Assembly: GCF_030812675.1 (NCBI RefSeq)
Contig: NZ_JAUSTE010000001.1
Span: forward strand, 744,001 to 808,000
Source: Sinomonas atrocyanea
Lineage (GTDB): Bacteria; Actinomycetota; Actinomycetes; Actinomycetales; Micrococcaceae
DNA length: 64,000 bases
Direction: 5' to 3'
Within the stretch, counting starts at the first letter, position 1. Each line of letters begins with the position of its first letter. Shown here piece after piece: positions 1-9,343 of this stretch. The notes under the pieces were generated by a model. That model had not been told where the DNA came from. It saw only the letters and a program-made list of their open reading frames with translations, and did no database searches. The translations under genes and the position numbers were made by a program.

Positions 1-551
1 GCCAGCTCGCCCTGGTGGGCCCCACCGGGCTCGTGGAGGCGGCGGCCGAACTCGACGCCGAGGAGCTCCTCGAAGGTGGCGCGCTCCTGCGGGCCGCCGG
101 CCCGCGCGCCCACGGGCTGCGCACCGCGGTGCTCGGCTTCGCCGACGACCTGCCGCTCGAGCAGCCGGACACCGAGCCGCAGGTCTCACGCGGGGCGCCC
201 GAGGCGATCGAGCTCGAGATGCGCTGCCCGCCCGACGATGTCACGTCCGCTGGCCTCACCGACCGCGACCACCGGTTCACGATCATGCTCCCGGAGGGAC
301 CCGGCGCCTGCGCCGCCTACTCCGTGCAGGACGGCCTGCTCGCCGACCTCGGGGTGCTCGTCGCCCCCTCGCTGCGGGGCCGCGGCCTGGGGCTGCTTGC
401 CGCCTCAGTCGCGGCGCACGAGGCACTGGCGGACGGCCTCATCGTGCAGGCCGCCGTCCCGTCCCACGCACTCGCCGGCCTGCGCCTGGCCGACTCCCTC
501 GGGATCCAGGCACAGGGCCGGTACGCGGCAGTCTCGCTCCCGCACGATTGA
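1..551 (+). CDS. GNAT-family N-acetyltransferase, 5' end outside the window
   Basis: The reading frame (codons in phase with position 3) is open to the left edge, so only the C-terminal ~183 residues are present. The acetyl-CoA binding motif A of GNAT enzymes is visible as VLVAPSLRGRGLG (R-x-x-G-x-G) about 60 residues before the end, preceded by the hydrophobic strand typical of the fold. GNAT enzymes move an acetyl group from acetyl-CoA to an amine; nothing here shows the substrate. The gene runs toward the large surface-protein gene, with 52 nt between the two stop codons. Family assignment is reasonably safe, specific function unknown. Confidence 0.7.
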   Translation, partial: QLALVGPTGLVEAAAELDAEELLEGGALLRAAGPRAHGLRTAVLGFADDLPLEQPDTEPQVSRGAPEAIELEMRCPPDDVTSAGLTDRDHRFTIMLPEGPGACAAYSVQDGLLADLGVLVAPSLRGRGLGLLAASVAAHEALADGLIVQAAVPSHALAGLRLADSLGIQAQGRYAAVSLPHD

Positions 552-558
552 CCCTGTC

Positions 559-576
559 CGCGGGGCGACCTCGGCG
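559..576. repeat. Copy of a dispersed GGCGACCTCG repeat
   Basis: The sequence CGCGGGGCGACCTCGGCG lies between two convergent stop codons. It matches the units at 6845-6883 and 60824-60881, which also sit just beyond gene ends. Confidence 0.45.
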
Positions 577-603
577 GGCAGGCCGGTGCGGCGGGCATCA
601 CTG

Positions 604-3600
604 CTACCAGGTGGCGTCGTTGGTCGTGGCTGTTCCGCCCCTGCCGTCGTCGAGGGTCGCCCAGCCCTTGCTCCACGGATTGATGTTGTTCTTGCCGAGG
701 AAGCAGTGCTGGTTGTCCCGGAAATACCCGTTGGCGTCGGTGACGTGGGTGTAGGACGCGAACACGTGCGTGGGGTTGTCGATCCAGCACTGGACGCTCA
801 CCCGGGTATTGGGGTGGAAGTTCCTGCCCGTGACGTCGAAGTAGTAGCACGCGTTGGACGTGCACTGCGGATCATTCGCACGCGGGCCCTGCGCGAGGGT
901 CGCGCTCGGCGAGGCAGTGCGCGCGGAGTCTGACGTGCTCGAGCAGTTCGTCGGCTCGCCCTGGACGCAGGCCCTGACGGTGATCGAGTGCGCCTCGTCG
1001 GGCCCGTTGCCCACGGTGGCGGCGCCGTCGTTGGCCGCGGCGCTGCCGTCGATCGTCACGGTGACGGTGCTGGGCCGGCCGTTGTTGTACCCGCCGGTGT
1101 TCCAGGTCATGTCCACGTGGATGCCGTTGGTCGCGGCGTTGGCCACCGGGGTCTTCGGCTGGCCGTACGGGTTGGCGGACGCGGCGTTGCTGTTGGGCCC
1201 GGGGCCGGCGGAGTTCACCGCGCGCACCAGGAACGAGTACCCCGTGCCATTCTGCAGGCCGCCGACGATCTTGTTCGAGGCCAGCCCGCTCCAGCTGCTG
1301 CCTCCGTCGACCGAGTACTGGTAGCCGGAGATCGGGTCACCGTTGGATGCGGCGGGGCTGAAGGCGAGCTGGACCTGGTTGCCGCTGCCCGTGGTATTCG
1401 CCGGCGTCGCACTCAGGTTGGTGACCGCGCCCGGACGCCCGTACGGCGTCACCGGGTTGCTGCGGGCACCCTGCGGCGAGGCGCCCACATTGTTGTGGGC
1501 CACGAGCGCGAACGTGTAGGTCGAGGAGTTGTCGAGGCCCGTGACCTGCTGGCGCGTTCCGGCCACTCCGGTCACCGTCTTCGCGACGGATCCGCCGCGG
1601 TAGACGAGCACGTCGTAGGACGTCACCGGCTCTCCGTTGTCCTTGAGGGGTTCCGAGGCCCACACCACGTCGACGACGCCGCCGTTGACGGCCGACGTCG
1701 AGCGGGTCGCCGTCGGTGCCGCGGGCGCGAGCGGGGCGCCTGCCGGCTTGGCGGCAGGCGAGAGCGCGGACCAGTCGGACGGGTCCTTGGCGCCGTTCTT
1801 GGCCTGGATCCGCGCCCGGTACTCGACGCCGTTGGTGAGGCCGGTCCAGCTCAGCTGGGTGACCGCTCCGACCGTGCGGCGCTGGACGCCCTCTTCGGAG
1901 GAGAGCTCGATCGTGTAGCTCTGGATCGGGGTGCCCTCGTTGGCGGGCGCGGTCCAGGTCATCGAGATGCTCTTGTCGCCACGGGACAGCACGGGAGGTC
2001 CGGGCTGGGACGGCTTGGCGTCGGGAGTGATGGGGGCCGAGGCGGGGCTCGGTGCGGAATCGCCGACGGCGTTCGTCGCGACGACAGTGAAGGTGTAGTT
2101 GGTGCCGTTGGTGAGCCCAGTGACGGTGCAGGTGGTCGTGGGGCAGGCCTGGCTGCCGCCCGCGTAGTTGACCCGGTACGCACTGATCTCTGCGCCGTTG
2201 TTCGACGGCGGGGCCCAATGCAGCACCACTTGTCGGCTCGACATGCCGTCGACGACAGGGGCGCTCGGCGCGTCCGGCTTGTCGCGGACCGTCACGGTGA
2301 ACGTGCCCTCGACCTCGCGCTCGGTGTCCGCGGTCGCGTCTCCGACACGGTAGGTGCCCGTCAGCTGGCCGTGGAATCCCGCCGCGGGGGTCACGACGAC
2401 GTGGTCGCCTTCGACTCCGGCATCGCCGCCGCCGCTGCCGACGCCCGCGCGGACCACTGTGAGCGGCTTGCCGGGGAACGGGTTGGCGTCATTGGCCAGG
2501 ACCGGGATGTCGACGGGCTTGCCCGCCTGGGCGTCGGGTACCGCGTCGGGATTGGCGACGGCGAGCGGCCGGGTCGAGCGTACTACCCGCACCTCGACGG
2601 TGCCGTCGGCCTTCCCGCCGCGCCCGTCGTCGACCTGGATGCCGACCCTTCCGGAGGTACCGCGCTGGGCGGAGGTGACCTTGGCCTTGAGCACCGAGCC
2701 GTCGAGGGAAACGTCCACGCCTTCGGGCGCCGCCCCGGTGATCCTGTAGGAGGCGCGGTCGATGTCGCCAGGGTCCGGGTCGGTCGTGGCTGCGCGGAGG
2801 TCAAGCTGCCCGGCGTCCTCGCCCTGGGCCGCCTCGAGGATGCTGGTGGCGAAGGTGGGCGCGGTGTTGGGCTTGTCTGCGGTCGGCTCGACGTCGATCG
2901 GGACGGTCAGGATGCTCTTGAGCCCGTCGGAGTCGTCCGGGCCGGAGCCGTCCGTGGCCTCGAACGTGATGGAGGCACGGCCCCCGTAGTCCTTCCGCGG
3001 GGTGTAGCGGAGGGTGCCGGCGTCCTTGACGAGGCCGGAACCGTCGGCGGCGACCGCGGAGACGGCGTTCTCCCCCGTGATCCGCGCGCTCCTGCCCGGA
3101 CGCACGGTGACGTAGTCGGCGAGCCTGAGCTCGAGCGGCTGCCCGGCCTTGGCGTGCGCGGGATCGAGGGTCTTGAGCACCGGCCGCTGGTCGCGCAGGC
3201 CCGGCACCCAGATGATCGCGGTGGCCTGAAGGCCGTCCATGTCGGTGACGGTGTAGGGGATGGCCTGGGGAGCCTCGGTGAGCGCGACGTTCACCCTCCC
3301 GCCGTCCACGGTGGTGCCCGGAGCCGCGGCGCTCGGCGGGATGGCCACCTTGAGGTCGCTCGCGACGCCGTCGGGATCCTCGTCGTTCTTGAGGACGTCC
3401 ACGGCGAAGGTCTTCTTGCCGGCCACGTCCATGGGGTTGACCCGGTCGTCGCGGGCGACCGGGGCCTTGAGCGGGGCGTTCGGATCCACCGTGACGATGA
3501 TGTTGCCGACGGCCCGGCCGCCGCGGCCGTCGTCGACCGTGTAGCGGGCGGTGACGGTGCCGGGGGCAGACGGCGGCGTGACGACGACGCGTCCCTCGTC

Positions 3601-6600
3601 CACCCTCGCGGTGGTCCCCTGCGGGAGCTCGAATCCGTCGGCGACGAGACGAACGGTGTCGCCGTCGGGGTCGGTGTCGTTCGCGAGCGCGTCGACGGAG
3701 ACCGGGCGCCCGGGACGCACGGAGACCTTGTCGTCGCCCGGGATGGGCTTCTGGTTGGTGTTCGGGACGGCGGCGACGCCGACGAGGACGGTCGCGACTC
3801 CGCGGCCGCCATACCGGTCGTCGACCACGTAGGTGAAGGTGTCCTTGCCACTGGCGTCATTGGCCGCCGTGTACTCGATGTACCCGTCCTTGACGATCGC
3901 GGTGCCCAGCGCCGGGGGCTTCTCGATGCCGGTGATGGTCACGGAATCCCCGTCGGGATCGACGCCGTCGAGCGGGACGGGGACCTTCGCGGCATGGCCG
4001 GCGAGCACGCGGGCGGTGAGGTTCTTGGGGACGGGCATGCCGTTCTGGGCGGGGTCCGCCGGCCGGATGGTGATGGTGACCTTCGCGGAGTCCTTCTGCC
4101 CGGCCGGATCGACGACCTGGTAGATGCCGTACACGGTCCCGGGGTTCGGCCCGGCCGAGAAGCGCAGCTTGTCCTGGTCGACGAAGAGGTGGCCCGAGGC
4201 CGGGTCCGGGACCTCGACGAGCTTGGGGTCGAGCGTGATGGGCGCCCCGTTGGGGTGCGAGTCGTTGGCGAGCACGGGGATCGTCACGGTGTCGCCTGCC
4301 CGGACCACCACCGAGTCCGGCTTCGCGACCGGTGGGTCGAGCTTGGCAGGCGGCGGCACCGGGGTCACGGTCACGGTCGAGCTGGCCGTCTTGTCGCCGT
4401 TGGAGACCACGTAGCCGAAGGAGAGCGGCTCCTTGAGTCCCCGCGTGTCCGTGATCCGCAGGATCGCGTGGTCGATGACGGAGACGGTGACCGGGGCGTC
4501 CTGCGGCAGCGAGATCGACTGCACGACGAGCACGCCGCCGCCCGGATCGGTGTCGTTCGCGAGCGGGTCCACCAGGACGTTCCCGCCGGACGGGAGGAGG
4601 GCAACGTCGCGCACGGCGACGGGGGCGCCGTCGTCGGCCGACTTCGCCTCGACGTCGATCCGGACGAGCCCCTGGGCGGTGGCCGACCCGTTCGAGGCGA
4701 GGTACACCGCGTAGTACACCTTCGGCTCGGCGGCCTTCGCGGAGAACGTCCCGTCCTCGGAGTTCATGACGACGTCGAGTCCCGGGACGGGCTCGACCTT
4801 GAGCAGGCGCAGCCCGGTCCCCGAGGGGTCGATGTCGTTGGCGAGGGGCGAGACGACGATGGGCTCGTCCACGCCCGTGCGGACATGGTCCGGGGTGGTC
4901 TGCGGCGGCAGGGAGCCGCGCGAGCGGACGTCCGCCGTGATCGTCGCCTCCGTGACGTCTCGCCCGTCGGAGACCTTGAGGGTGATCTCCTTCTTGCCGA
5001 GCGAGGTGCCGCCGTCGGTGAAGGTGATGGTCCCGTCGGGCTGGAAGCGCACCGAGTCGCCGGTGCCGGACGTGGTGGCGCCCGCGAGGAACATCTCGTC
5101 GCCGTCGGGGTCCACGAAGTCGCCCAGGATGTTCTGTGAGACCGAGGTGCCCTGCTCGACCGCGATCGTGTTCGCCCGCATCTGCCGGGGTGGCGTGTTC
5201 GTCGCGTTGTCCCGGACCGAGAGTGTGACCTTGGCCGTGGCGGTGCCGCCGCGGCCGTCGGAGACCTCGTACTCGAAGGCGTCGTTGCCCTTCGCGTCGG
5301 CCGCGACGACGATCTGCAGGGCCGCGCCGTTGAAGATCGGCTGGACCGCGCCGATGTGGGCCGCCGGGCCCGTGGGCCGCACGGTGAGGACGTCGCCGTC
5401 CGGATCGGAGTCGTTGAGGAGCACGGGCAGGATCACGGTCCGACCGGGCCGCACGCCGAAGTCGTCCGGCATGGCGGTGGGCGGCTTGTTCTCCTCGTCC
5501 CGCTTGGGCAGCTCCTTCTGGAGCATGATCTCGGCGGAGTCCTCCTTGTCCCCGTTCTTGACCGTCTTCTGGGGGACGATCTCCTGCCAGTTGTTGACGA
5601 GCTGCATCTGCTCGGTGACGAGCCAGACGTTGCCGCCGTGGACGTCGTTCAGGACCACGAGGTCCCGATTGGTCCGGAACACGAGCTCGGAGTCGGGGCG
5701 CGCCGAGGGGATGTCCTTGAGGTCCGGCTGGCCGCCGCCGCACTGGCGCAGGTAGATGCCGGTTCCGGCCCAGGCGGAGTGGATGCAGCCGCCCTGCTGG
5801 ACGGGTCGGGCGGGGAGCCCCGCGCGGCCCCCGGCTGCCTCGAGCACCCGCGGGTCACCGCCGCCGAGCGGGACGGTGACGAGGGCCTTTGCGGTGCTCA
5901 CGGCAACCGCGTCGGCGGCGGGGCCGGTGTCCTGCAGCTGGGCGTTGCGGAAGTCGTCGCGGGTGACGCGCTGGCCGTTGGGGAGGAACAGGGTGCCCGC
6001 ACCGGTGTCGAGCACGACGACGTCTCCGCCCACCGCGGCGACCTGCACCTTGGCGGAGGTGGCGAGCCCGTCGAGCTTGGTGAAGGTGGGATCGCCGTTC
6101 TCCGGCACGCGGACGATCTCGGTGCGCGCCGCCGAGACCGCGATCACCTCGTTCTCGGCGGACACGGTGGCCACGGCGCCGGGGAGGTCCTGGACGGTCG
6201 GCTCGGTGTTCTGGGGGGTGAAGCCGCTGAGCCGGTCAAGCGGGAGGGCCCAGACCCGGCCGGTGCCGGGGTCGGCGAGGGCGGCCGTCGTCGTGCCGAA
6301 CGCGGAGCTGCCCGTGCCGGCGAACGGGAGGTCGCCGGCCAGGCGCACCTCGGCGACGTCGACGGGGCTCAGCGTCGCGACGCCCTTGTCCTGGACGGCG
6401 ACTGAGCGGCCCTGCTGGACAACGTCGAAGCTGCCCGAGCGGGCGGACACGCCGCCGTCGAGGACCTTCGAGGAGAAGTTGAGGTGGCCCACCATGTTCA
6501 CGGAGCCGTTGGTCACCCAGACTCCGCCGTCATTCAGGTCGGCGGACACCGAGGTGAACCCCGGGTACAGGATCGCCGCGGCGGCGAGCAGGGCCGCGGC

Positions 6601-6693
6601 CACGGCCATCGATGTGGATACAACGAGCCTTGTCGCCCGATGGCGCAGCCCCCCGGCTCGTCGCACTGGCCTTCTCCCGTCGATTCGCCGCAC
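604..6693 (-). CDS. Giant membrane-anchored surface protein: propeller-like domain, tandem cadherin-like/Ig modules, FnIII repeats
   Basis: A 2029-residue protein. After a basic N-terminus, residues ~23-45 form one hydrophobic segment (signal anchor). Residues ~50-375 look like a beta-propeller. From ~410 to ~1470 come about ten cadherin-like/VCBS-type modules, recognised by repeats such as NDSDPDGD, NDTDPDGD and NDEDPDG, which in this family bind Ca2+. Five fibronectin type III modules follow (~1475-1920), then a ~100-residue tail with four cysteines. It should be anchored in the membrane with a long extracellular stalk, probably in adhesion or envelope organisation (inference). In other actinobacteria such proteins are often encoded with MoxR, DUF58 and transglutaminase genes; none is present here. 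The start is GTG at 6693 without a clear ribosome-binding site, so it is only moderately certain. Confidence 0.8.
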   Translation of the reverse strand: MRRIDGRRPVRRAGGLRHRATRLVVSTSMAVAAALLAAAAILYPGFTSVSADLNDGGVWVTNGSVNMVGHLNFSSKVLDGGVSARSGSFDVVQQGRSVAVQDKGVATLSPVDVAEVRLAGDLPFAGTGSSAFGTTTAALADPGTGRVWALPLDRLSGFTPQNTEPTVQDLPGAVATVSAENEVIAVSAARTEIVRVPENGDPTFTKLDGLATSAKVQVAAVGGDVVVLDTGAGTLFLPNGQRVTRDDFRNAQLQDTGPAADAVAVSTAKALVTVPLGGGDPRVLEAAGGRAGLPARPVQQGGCIHSAWAGTGIYLRQCGGGQPDLKDIPSARPDSELVFRTNRDLVVLNDVHGGNVWLVTEQMQLVNNWQEIVPQKTVKNGDKEDSAEIMLQKELPKRDEENKPPTAMPDDFGVRPGRTVILPVLLNDSDPDGDVLTVRPTGPAAHIGAVQPIFNGAALQIVVAADAKGNDAFEYEVSDGRGGTATAKVTLSVRDNATNTPPRQMRANTIAVEQGTSVSQNILGDFVDPDGDEMFLAGATTSGTGDSVRFQPDGTITFTDGGTSLGKKEITLKVSDGRDVTEATITADVRSRGSLPPQTTPDHVRTGVDEPIVVSPLANDIDPSGTGLRLLKVEPVPGLDVVMNSEDGTFSAKAAEPKVYYAVYLASNGSATAQGLVRIDVEAKSADDGAPVAVRDVALLPSGGNVLVDPLANDTDPGGGVLVVQSISLPQDAPVTVSVIDHAILRITDTRGLKEPLSFGYVVSNGDKTASSTVTVTPVPPPAKLDPPVAKPDSVVVRAGDTVTIPVLANDSHPNGAPITLDPKLVEVPDPASGHLFVDQDKLRFSAGPNPGTVYGIYQVVDPAGQKDSAKVTITIRPADPAQNGMPVPKNLTARVLAGHAAKVPVPLDGVDPDGDSVTITGIEKPPALGTAIVKDGYIEYTAANDASGKDTFTYVVDDRYGGRGVATVLVGVAAVPNTNQKPIPGDDKVSVRPGRPVSVDALANDTDPDGDTVRLVADGFELPQGTTARVDEGRVVVTPPSAPGTVTARYTVDDGRGGRAVGNIIVTVDPNAPLKAPVARDDRVNPMDVAGKKTFAVDVLKNDEDPDGVASDLKVAIPPSAAAPGTTVDGGRVNVALTEAPQAIPYTVTDMDGLQATAIIWVPGLRDQRPVLKTLDPAHAKAGQPLELRLADYVTVRPGRSARITGENAVSAVAADGSGLVKDAGTLRYTPRKDYGGRASITFEATDGSGPDDSDGLKSILTVPIDVEPTADKPNTAPTFATSILEAAQGEDAGQLDLRAATTDPDPGDIDRASYRITGAAPEGVDVSLDGSVLKAKVTSAQRGTSGRVGIQVDDGRGGKADGTVEVRVVRSTRPLAVANPDAVPDAQAGKPVDIPVLANDANPFPGKPLTVVRAGVGSGGGDAGVEGDHVVVTPAAGFHGQLTGTYRVGDATADTEREVEGTFTVTVRDKPDAPSAPVVDGMSSRQVVLHWAPPSNNGAEISAYRVNYAGGSQACPTTTCTVTGLTNGTNYTFTVVATNAVGDSAPSPASAPITPDAKPSQPGPPVLSRGDKSISMTWTAPANEGTPIQSYTIELSSEEGVQRRTVGAVTQLSWTGLTNGVEYRARIQAKNGAKDPSDWSALSPAAKPAGAPLAPAAPTATRSTSAVNGGVVDVVWASEPLKDNGEPVTSYDVLVYRGGSVAKTVTGVAGTRQQVTGLDNSSTYTFALVAHNNVGASPQGARSNPVTPYGRPGAVTNLSATPANTTGSGNQVQLAFSPAASNGDPISGYQYSVDGGSSWSGLASNKIVGGLQNGTGYSFLVRAVNSAGPGPNSNAASANPYGQPKTPVANAATNGIHVDMTWNTGGYNNGRPSTVTVTIDGSAAANDGAATVGNGPDEAHSITVRACVQGEPTNCSSTSDSARTASPSATLAQGPRANDPQCTSNACYYFDVTGRNFHPNTRVSVQCWIDNPTHVFASYTHVTDANGYFRDNQHCFLGKNNINPWSKGWATLDDGRGGTATTNDATW

Positions 6694-6844
6694 CCGCGGG
6701 CAGCATCATCGGCGGCCCGGTCCCCTGCGGTTCAGATGCCGCAGCCCTCCCCGAGAGGGCAGGCGGCACCCCGAGGTTACCAAAGGGCCGCCCGCGCTGC
6801 CGAGGGCGCGGGGAGAACTCCCCATGCCGGGGCCTGAGGCCACC

Positions 6845-6883
6845 CACGGGGGGACCTCGCGCTGCCGCGGGGCGACCTCGCGG
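6845..6883. repeat. Two tandem copies of the GGCGACCTCGCG repeat
   Basis: CACGGGGGGACCTCGCG (6845-6861) and CCGCGGGGCGACCTCGCGGG (from 6864) stand just beyond the stop codon of the ankyrin gene. The same core occurs at 559-576 and 60824-60881. Confidence 0.55.
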
Positions 6884-6885
6884 GA

Positions 6886-7287
6886 TCAGCCGGCGGTGCC
6901 GAACCTGTCGATGAGGTCCGTTCGGCCGAACATGTGGGCCGCCTGCCGGGCGGTGGGGCTGCCCGCGTCGGGGTCCGCGCCGAGGTCGAGGAGGGCGTCC
7001 ACCACGTCGGCGTATCCCTTGAACACGGCGCCCGCGAGGGGGGTCTGGCCGCGGTCGTTGGCCATCCCGACGTCCGCCCCGTGCGCGCCCAGGAGGCGGA
7101 CCGTCTCGGCGTGGCCGTGGTAGGCGGCGAGCATGACGAGCGTGTCCCCCGCCTGGTTGACGAGGGTCGCCGGGGCGCCGGCCTCGAGGTAGGCGCGCAG
7201 CACGGGGCCGTCCCCGGCGCGGGCGGCGTCGAAGAGCTTCCCGGCGAGGGCGACGACGTCCTCCGGGATCTGCGCGTCCTCGCTCAT
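6886..7287 (-). CDS. Ankyrin-repeat protein
   Basis: A 133-residue soluble protein made of about three ankyrin repeats: the motifs GDTLVMLAAYHGHAETVRLL and GQTPLAGAVFKGYADVVDAL are typical helix-turn-helix ankyrin units, flanked by a partial repeat on each side. Ankyrin repeats mediate protein-protein contact; the partner is unknown. The ATG at 7287 is preceded by a strong AGGAGG site and overlaps the stop codon of ygfZ by the ATGA pattern, so the two genes are translationally coupled and the partner may be functionally linked to YgfZ (inference). Confidence 0.85.
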   Translation of the reverse strand: MSEDAQIPEDVVALAGKLFDAARAGDGPVLRAYLEAGAPATLVNQAGDTLVMLAAYHGHAETVRLLGAHGADVGMANDRGQTPLAGAVFKGYADVVDALLDLGADPDAGSPTARQAAHMFGRTDLIDRFGTAG

Positions 7288-8420
7288 GCGTTCCTCCTGA
7301 GCAGTCCAGTGGGCCTGCCGACGACCTGGCCGGCGTCGGGGGCGACGATGACTTCCTGGGCGGCCGCGTACTCCTCTCCGTCGGCCTCGCCGCGCACCAC
7401 GAGGGCGGCGCCGGGGTCCACGGAACGCTTGAGCACAGCGAGCGCTATCGGGCCCATCTCGTGGTGGAGGGCCGCCGAGGTCACAGTGCCGACCGGCCGC
7501 GCCCCGGTGTCCGCGCCCGCGGGGACGACGGCGCTGCCAGGCGCCGGGAGGGTGTGTGCGGACCCGTCGAGCTGCAAAAGGGTGAGCCGCCGCGGCGGGT
7601 GCCCGAGGTTGTGCACGCGGGCCACCGTCTCCTGGCCCTTGTAGCAGCCCTTCGCGAGGTGCACGGCGGTCCGGAGGAGGTCGAGCTCGTGCGGGATGGT
7701 CCGCTCGTCGGTCTCGAGGCCCCAGCGGGGACGCCAGGCGGCGATGCGCAGCGCCTCGGAGGCCATGGTGCCGGCGAGCCCCACGCCGTCGGACTCGAGT
7801 GCGGCGGCCGCCTCGGCGAGGCGCGCGCGCTCCACCACGTGCTCGAACCAGGGACGCTCGAGCCCGGGGTGGTGGGCCTCGTCGACCGTGGTGTAGCTGA
7901 AGCCGCCGGCCGCGACGTGCGGCCACGGGTCCTCCCACGTCAGGCCGCGACCGCCGGGGGCGAACGGCGCGAGCAGCTCGAGGCGGCGCGTCGCGCCCAG
8001 CACGCCCCAGCGCGCCGAGACATCCTCGACCTCGACGCGGAGCATGAACTTCATGGACTCGAGCCACGCCGCGAGGCCCTGCGCCTCGCCGGCCTCGACG
8101 AGGAGCCACGCCCGCTCGCCGTCGTCCAGCACACGCGCATCGAACTCGATGCGGCCCTGGACGCTGAGCAGGAGCAGCTCGCTGGACTGGCCCGGCAGCA
8201 GGCCGGAGACCTGCTGCGAGGAGAGGGTGGTCAGCCAGGAGAGCCGGTCGGGGCCCGCCACCGTGACGACGCCGCGGTAGGAGAGGTCCACGGCCGCGCG
8301 GCCGCCGGCGAGCTCGCGCTGCTCCCGCACCGGGTCTCCGTAGTGGGCGGCGACGCCCTCGTCGGGGCCATGCGCGGCCACCGCGCCGGGTCGTGCCATA
8401 AGGGGGGAAGCCTGGGTCAT
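7284..8420 (-). CDS. ygfZ: YgfZ/GcvT-domain folate-binding protein (Fe-S cluster protein maintenance)
   Basis: A 378-residue member of the YgfZ family, related to the T-protein of glycine cleavage. The family signature K-G-C-Y-x-G-Q-E is present as KGCYKGQETVARVH at about residue 240, with the GcvT-like N-terminal fold (DLSYRGVVTVAGPDRLSWL) at 50-70. YgfZ proteins bind tetrahydrofolate and support assembly or repair of certain Fe-S enzymes in the cytoplasm. I chose ATG 8420 (MTQASPL) because the in-frame extension upstream is low-complexity sequence antisense to the nitrobindin gene. It is followed by the overlapping ankyrin gene. Confidence 0.88.
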   Translation of the reverse strand: MTQASPLMARPGAVAAHGPDEGVAAHYGDPVREQRELAGGRAAVDLSYRGVVTVAGPDRLSWLTTLSSQQVSGLLPGQSSELLLLSVQGRIEFDARVLDDGERAWLLVEAGEAQGLAAWLESMKFMLRVEVEDVSARWGVLGATRRLELLAPFAPGGRGLTWEDPWPHVAAGGFSYTTVDEAHHPGLERPWFEHVVERARLAEAAAALESDGVGLAGTMASEALRIAAWRPRWGLETDERTIPHELDLLRTAVHLAKGCYKGQETVARVHNLGHPPRRLTLLQLDGSAHTLPAPGSAVVPAGADTGARPVGTVTSAALHHEMGPIALAVLKRSVDPGAALVVRGEADGEEYAAAQEVIVAPDAGQVVGRPTGLLRRNA

Positions 8421-8487
8421 ATCCGTTCCAACGAGATCGGGGGCGATTTCACTCCCGCCGCGGCAGTCCGCCGTCCGCAGGGGACGG

Positions 8488-9117
8488 CTACTCGGCGGGG
8501 GCGCGGCCGGATTCGGGCCGGGAGACGCGGTGGAGGATCGCGGAGGCGTGCGGCGCGAGGGGCTCGCCGCCCGCGGCGACATCCCAACGCCAGAAGAGGT
8601 CCGAGTTGACGAGCCCGAAGATGCGCGTGGCCGCCTTGTAGTCCCGGGCGTGGGCACCCCGCAGCACGGCGTCGGTGCTCAGCTGGATCTGGGGGCCACG
8701 GATCTGGCCGTAGTACAGCTCGGCGATGCTCCCCGGGTGCACGATCGTCACGGTGATGTCGAAGCCGTCGCTGCTGTTGCGCAGGGACTCGACCTCGTCC
8801 GCGGAGGTGTAGGCCGGGACGATGTCCGGCGGCCTGAGCCCAGGGCCGCCGTCGGCGTCCTGGACCGGACGGTCCAGCTGCCAGTACCCCGCCTCGGTGG
8901 CGAGGGGCCGGATGCGCTTGCCGTCCTCGTCCGCGAGCCAGCTCTCCGCGGTGTACTTCAAATAGGGGAAACCGCTGTGGGCGAACTCGACGTGCTGGAC
9001 GAAGTGCTCGTCGTCCCCCTCGCCCGCACCGAGCCGGCCGCGGCCCTCCCACTCCCCGATGAGCCACGACAGCGGGACGAGCTCGGGGGTGAGGCCGGAC
9101 GGGATCTCAATGGGCAC
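8488..9117 (-). CDS. Nitrobindin-like heme/fatty-acid-binding-fold protein
   Basis: A 209-residue protein with the nitrobindin signature G-x-W-x-G-x-G as GEWEGRG at residues ~21-27 and a conserved C-terminal block, HASAILHRVSR, where family members supply the axial heme histidine. Nitrobindins are small beta-barrels that bind ferric heme and have been reported to isomerise peroxynitrite; actinobacterial members are often labelled FABP family. Expected to be cytoplasmic. The GTG start at 9117 has an AAGGAG site 7 nt upstream. It lies 67 nt before ygfZ on the same strand. Confidence 0.8.
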   Translation of the reverse strand: MPIEIPSGLTPELVPLSWLIGEWEGRGRLGAGEGDDEHFVQHVEFAHSGFPYLKYTAESWLADEDGKRIRPLATEAGYWQLDRPVQDADGGPGLRPPDIVPAYTSADEVESLRNSSDGFDITVTIVHPGSIAELYYGQIRGPQIQLSTDAVLRGAHARDYKAATRIFGLVNSDLFWRWDVAAGGEPLAPHASAILHRVSRPESGRAPAE

Positions 9118-9155
9118 GTACTGGCTCCTTGTCCGCGGACGGAGGGGGCTCTAGC

Positions 9156-9278
9156 TCAGCGCTGGCCCTTGAACAGCTTCCACACGACGAGGCCGGCGAA
9201 CCAGGCCATGGAGACGGACGCGACGGCAAGGAGGACGAGGAAGAAGATCTCGAAGGCAGCAACGCTCATAGCTGCCAT
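9156..9278 (-). CDS. Small single-span membrane protein, 40 residues
   Basis: Encodes a 40-residue peptide with one hydrophobic segment (IFFLVLLAVASVSMAWFAGL) followed by a basic tail KLFKGQR, which predicts an N-out, C-in membrane peptide. I chose the first ATG at 9278 because GAGG lies 7 nt upstream; the second ATG (9269) has no site. It sits 38 nt upstream of the nitrobindin gene on the same strand and may be cotranscribed. No function recognised. Confidence 0.6.
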   Translation of the reverse strand: MAAMSVAAFEIFFLVLLAVASVSMAWFAGLVVWKLFKGQR

Positions 9279-9343
9279 CGTAGCGCCTCGCGGAGGGCCC
9301 CCGAGCGTGAGAGGCGCCACAGCGGCCGCGGCCCCCGGGCGGC

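Noticed and set aside
988-5139. A 1383-codon open frame on the plus strand opposite the surface-protein gene
   Set aside because: It is Val/Gly/Arg/Asp-rich antisense read-through typical of GC-rich coding DNA, with no start signal or recognisable domain; the minus-strand frame has clear modules.
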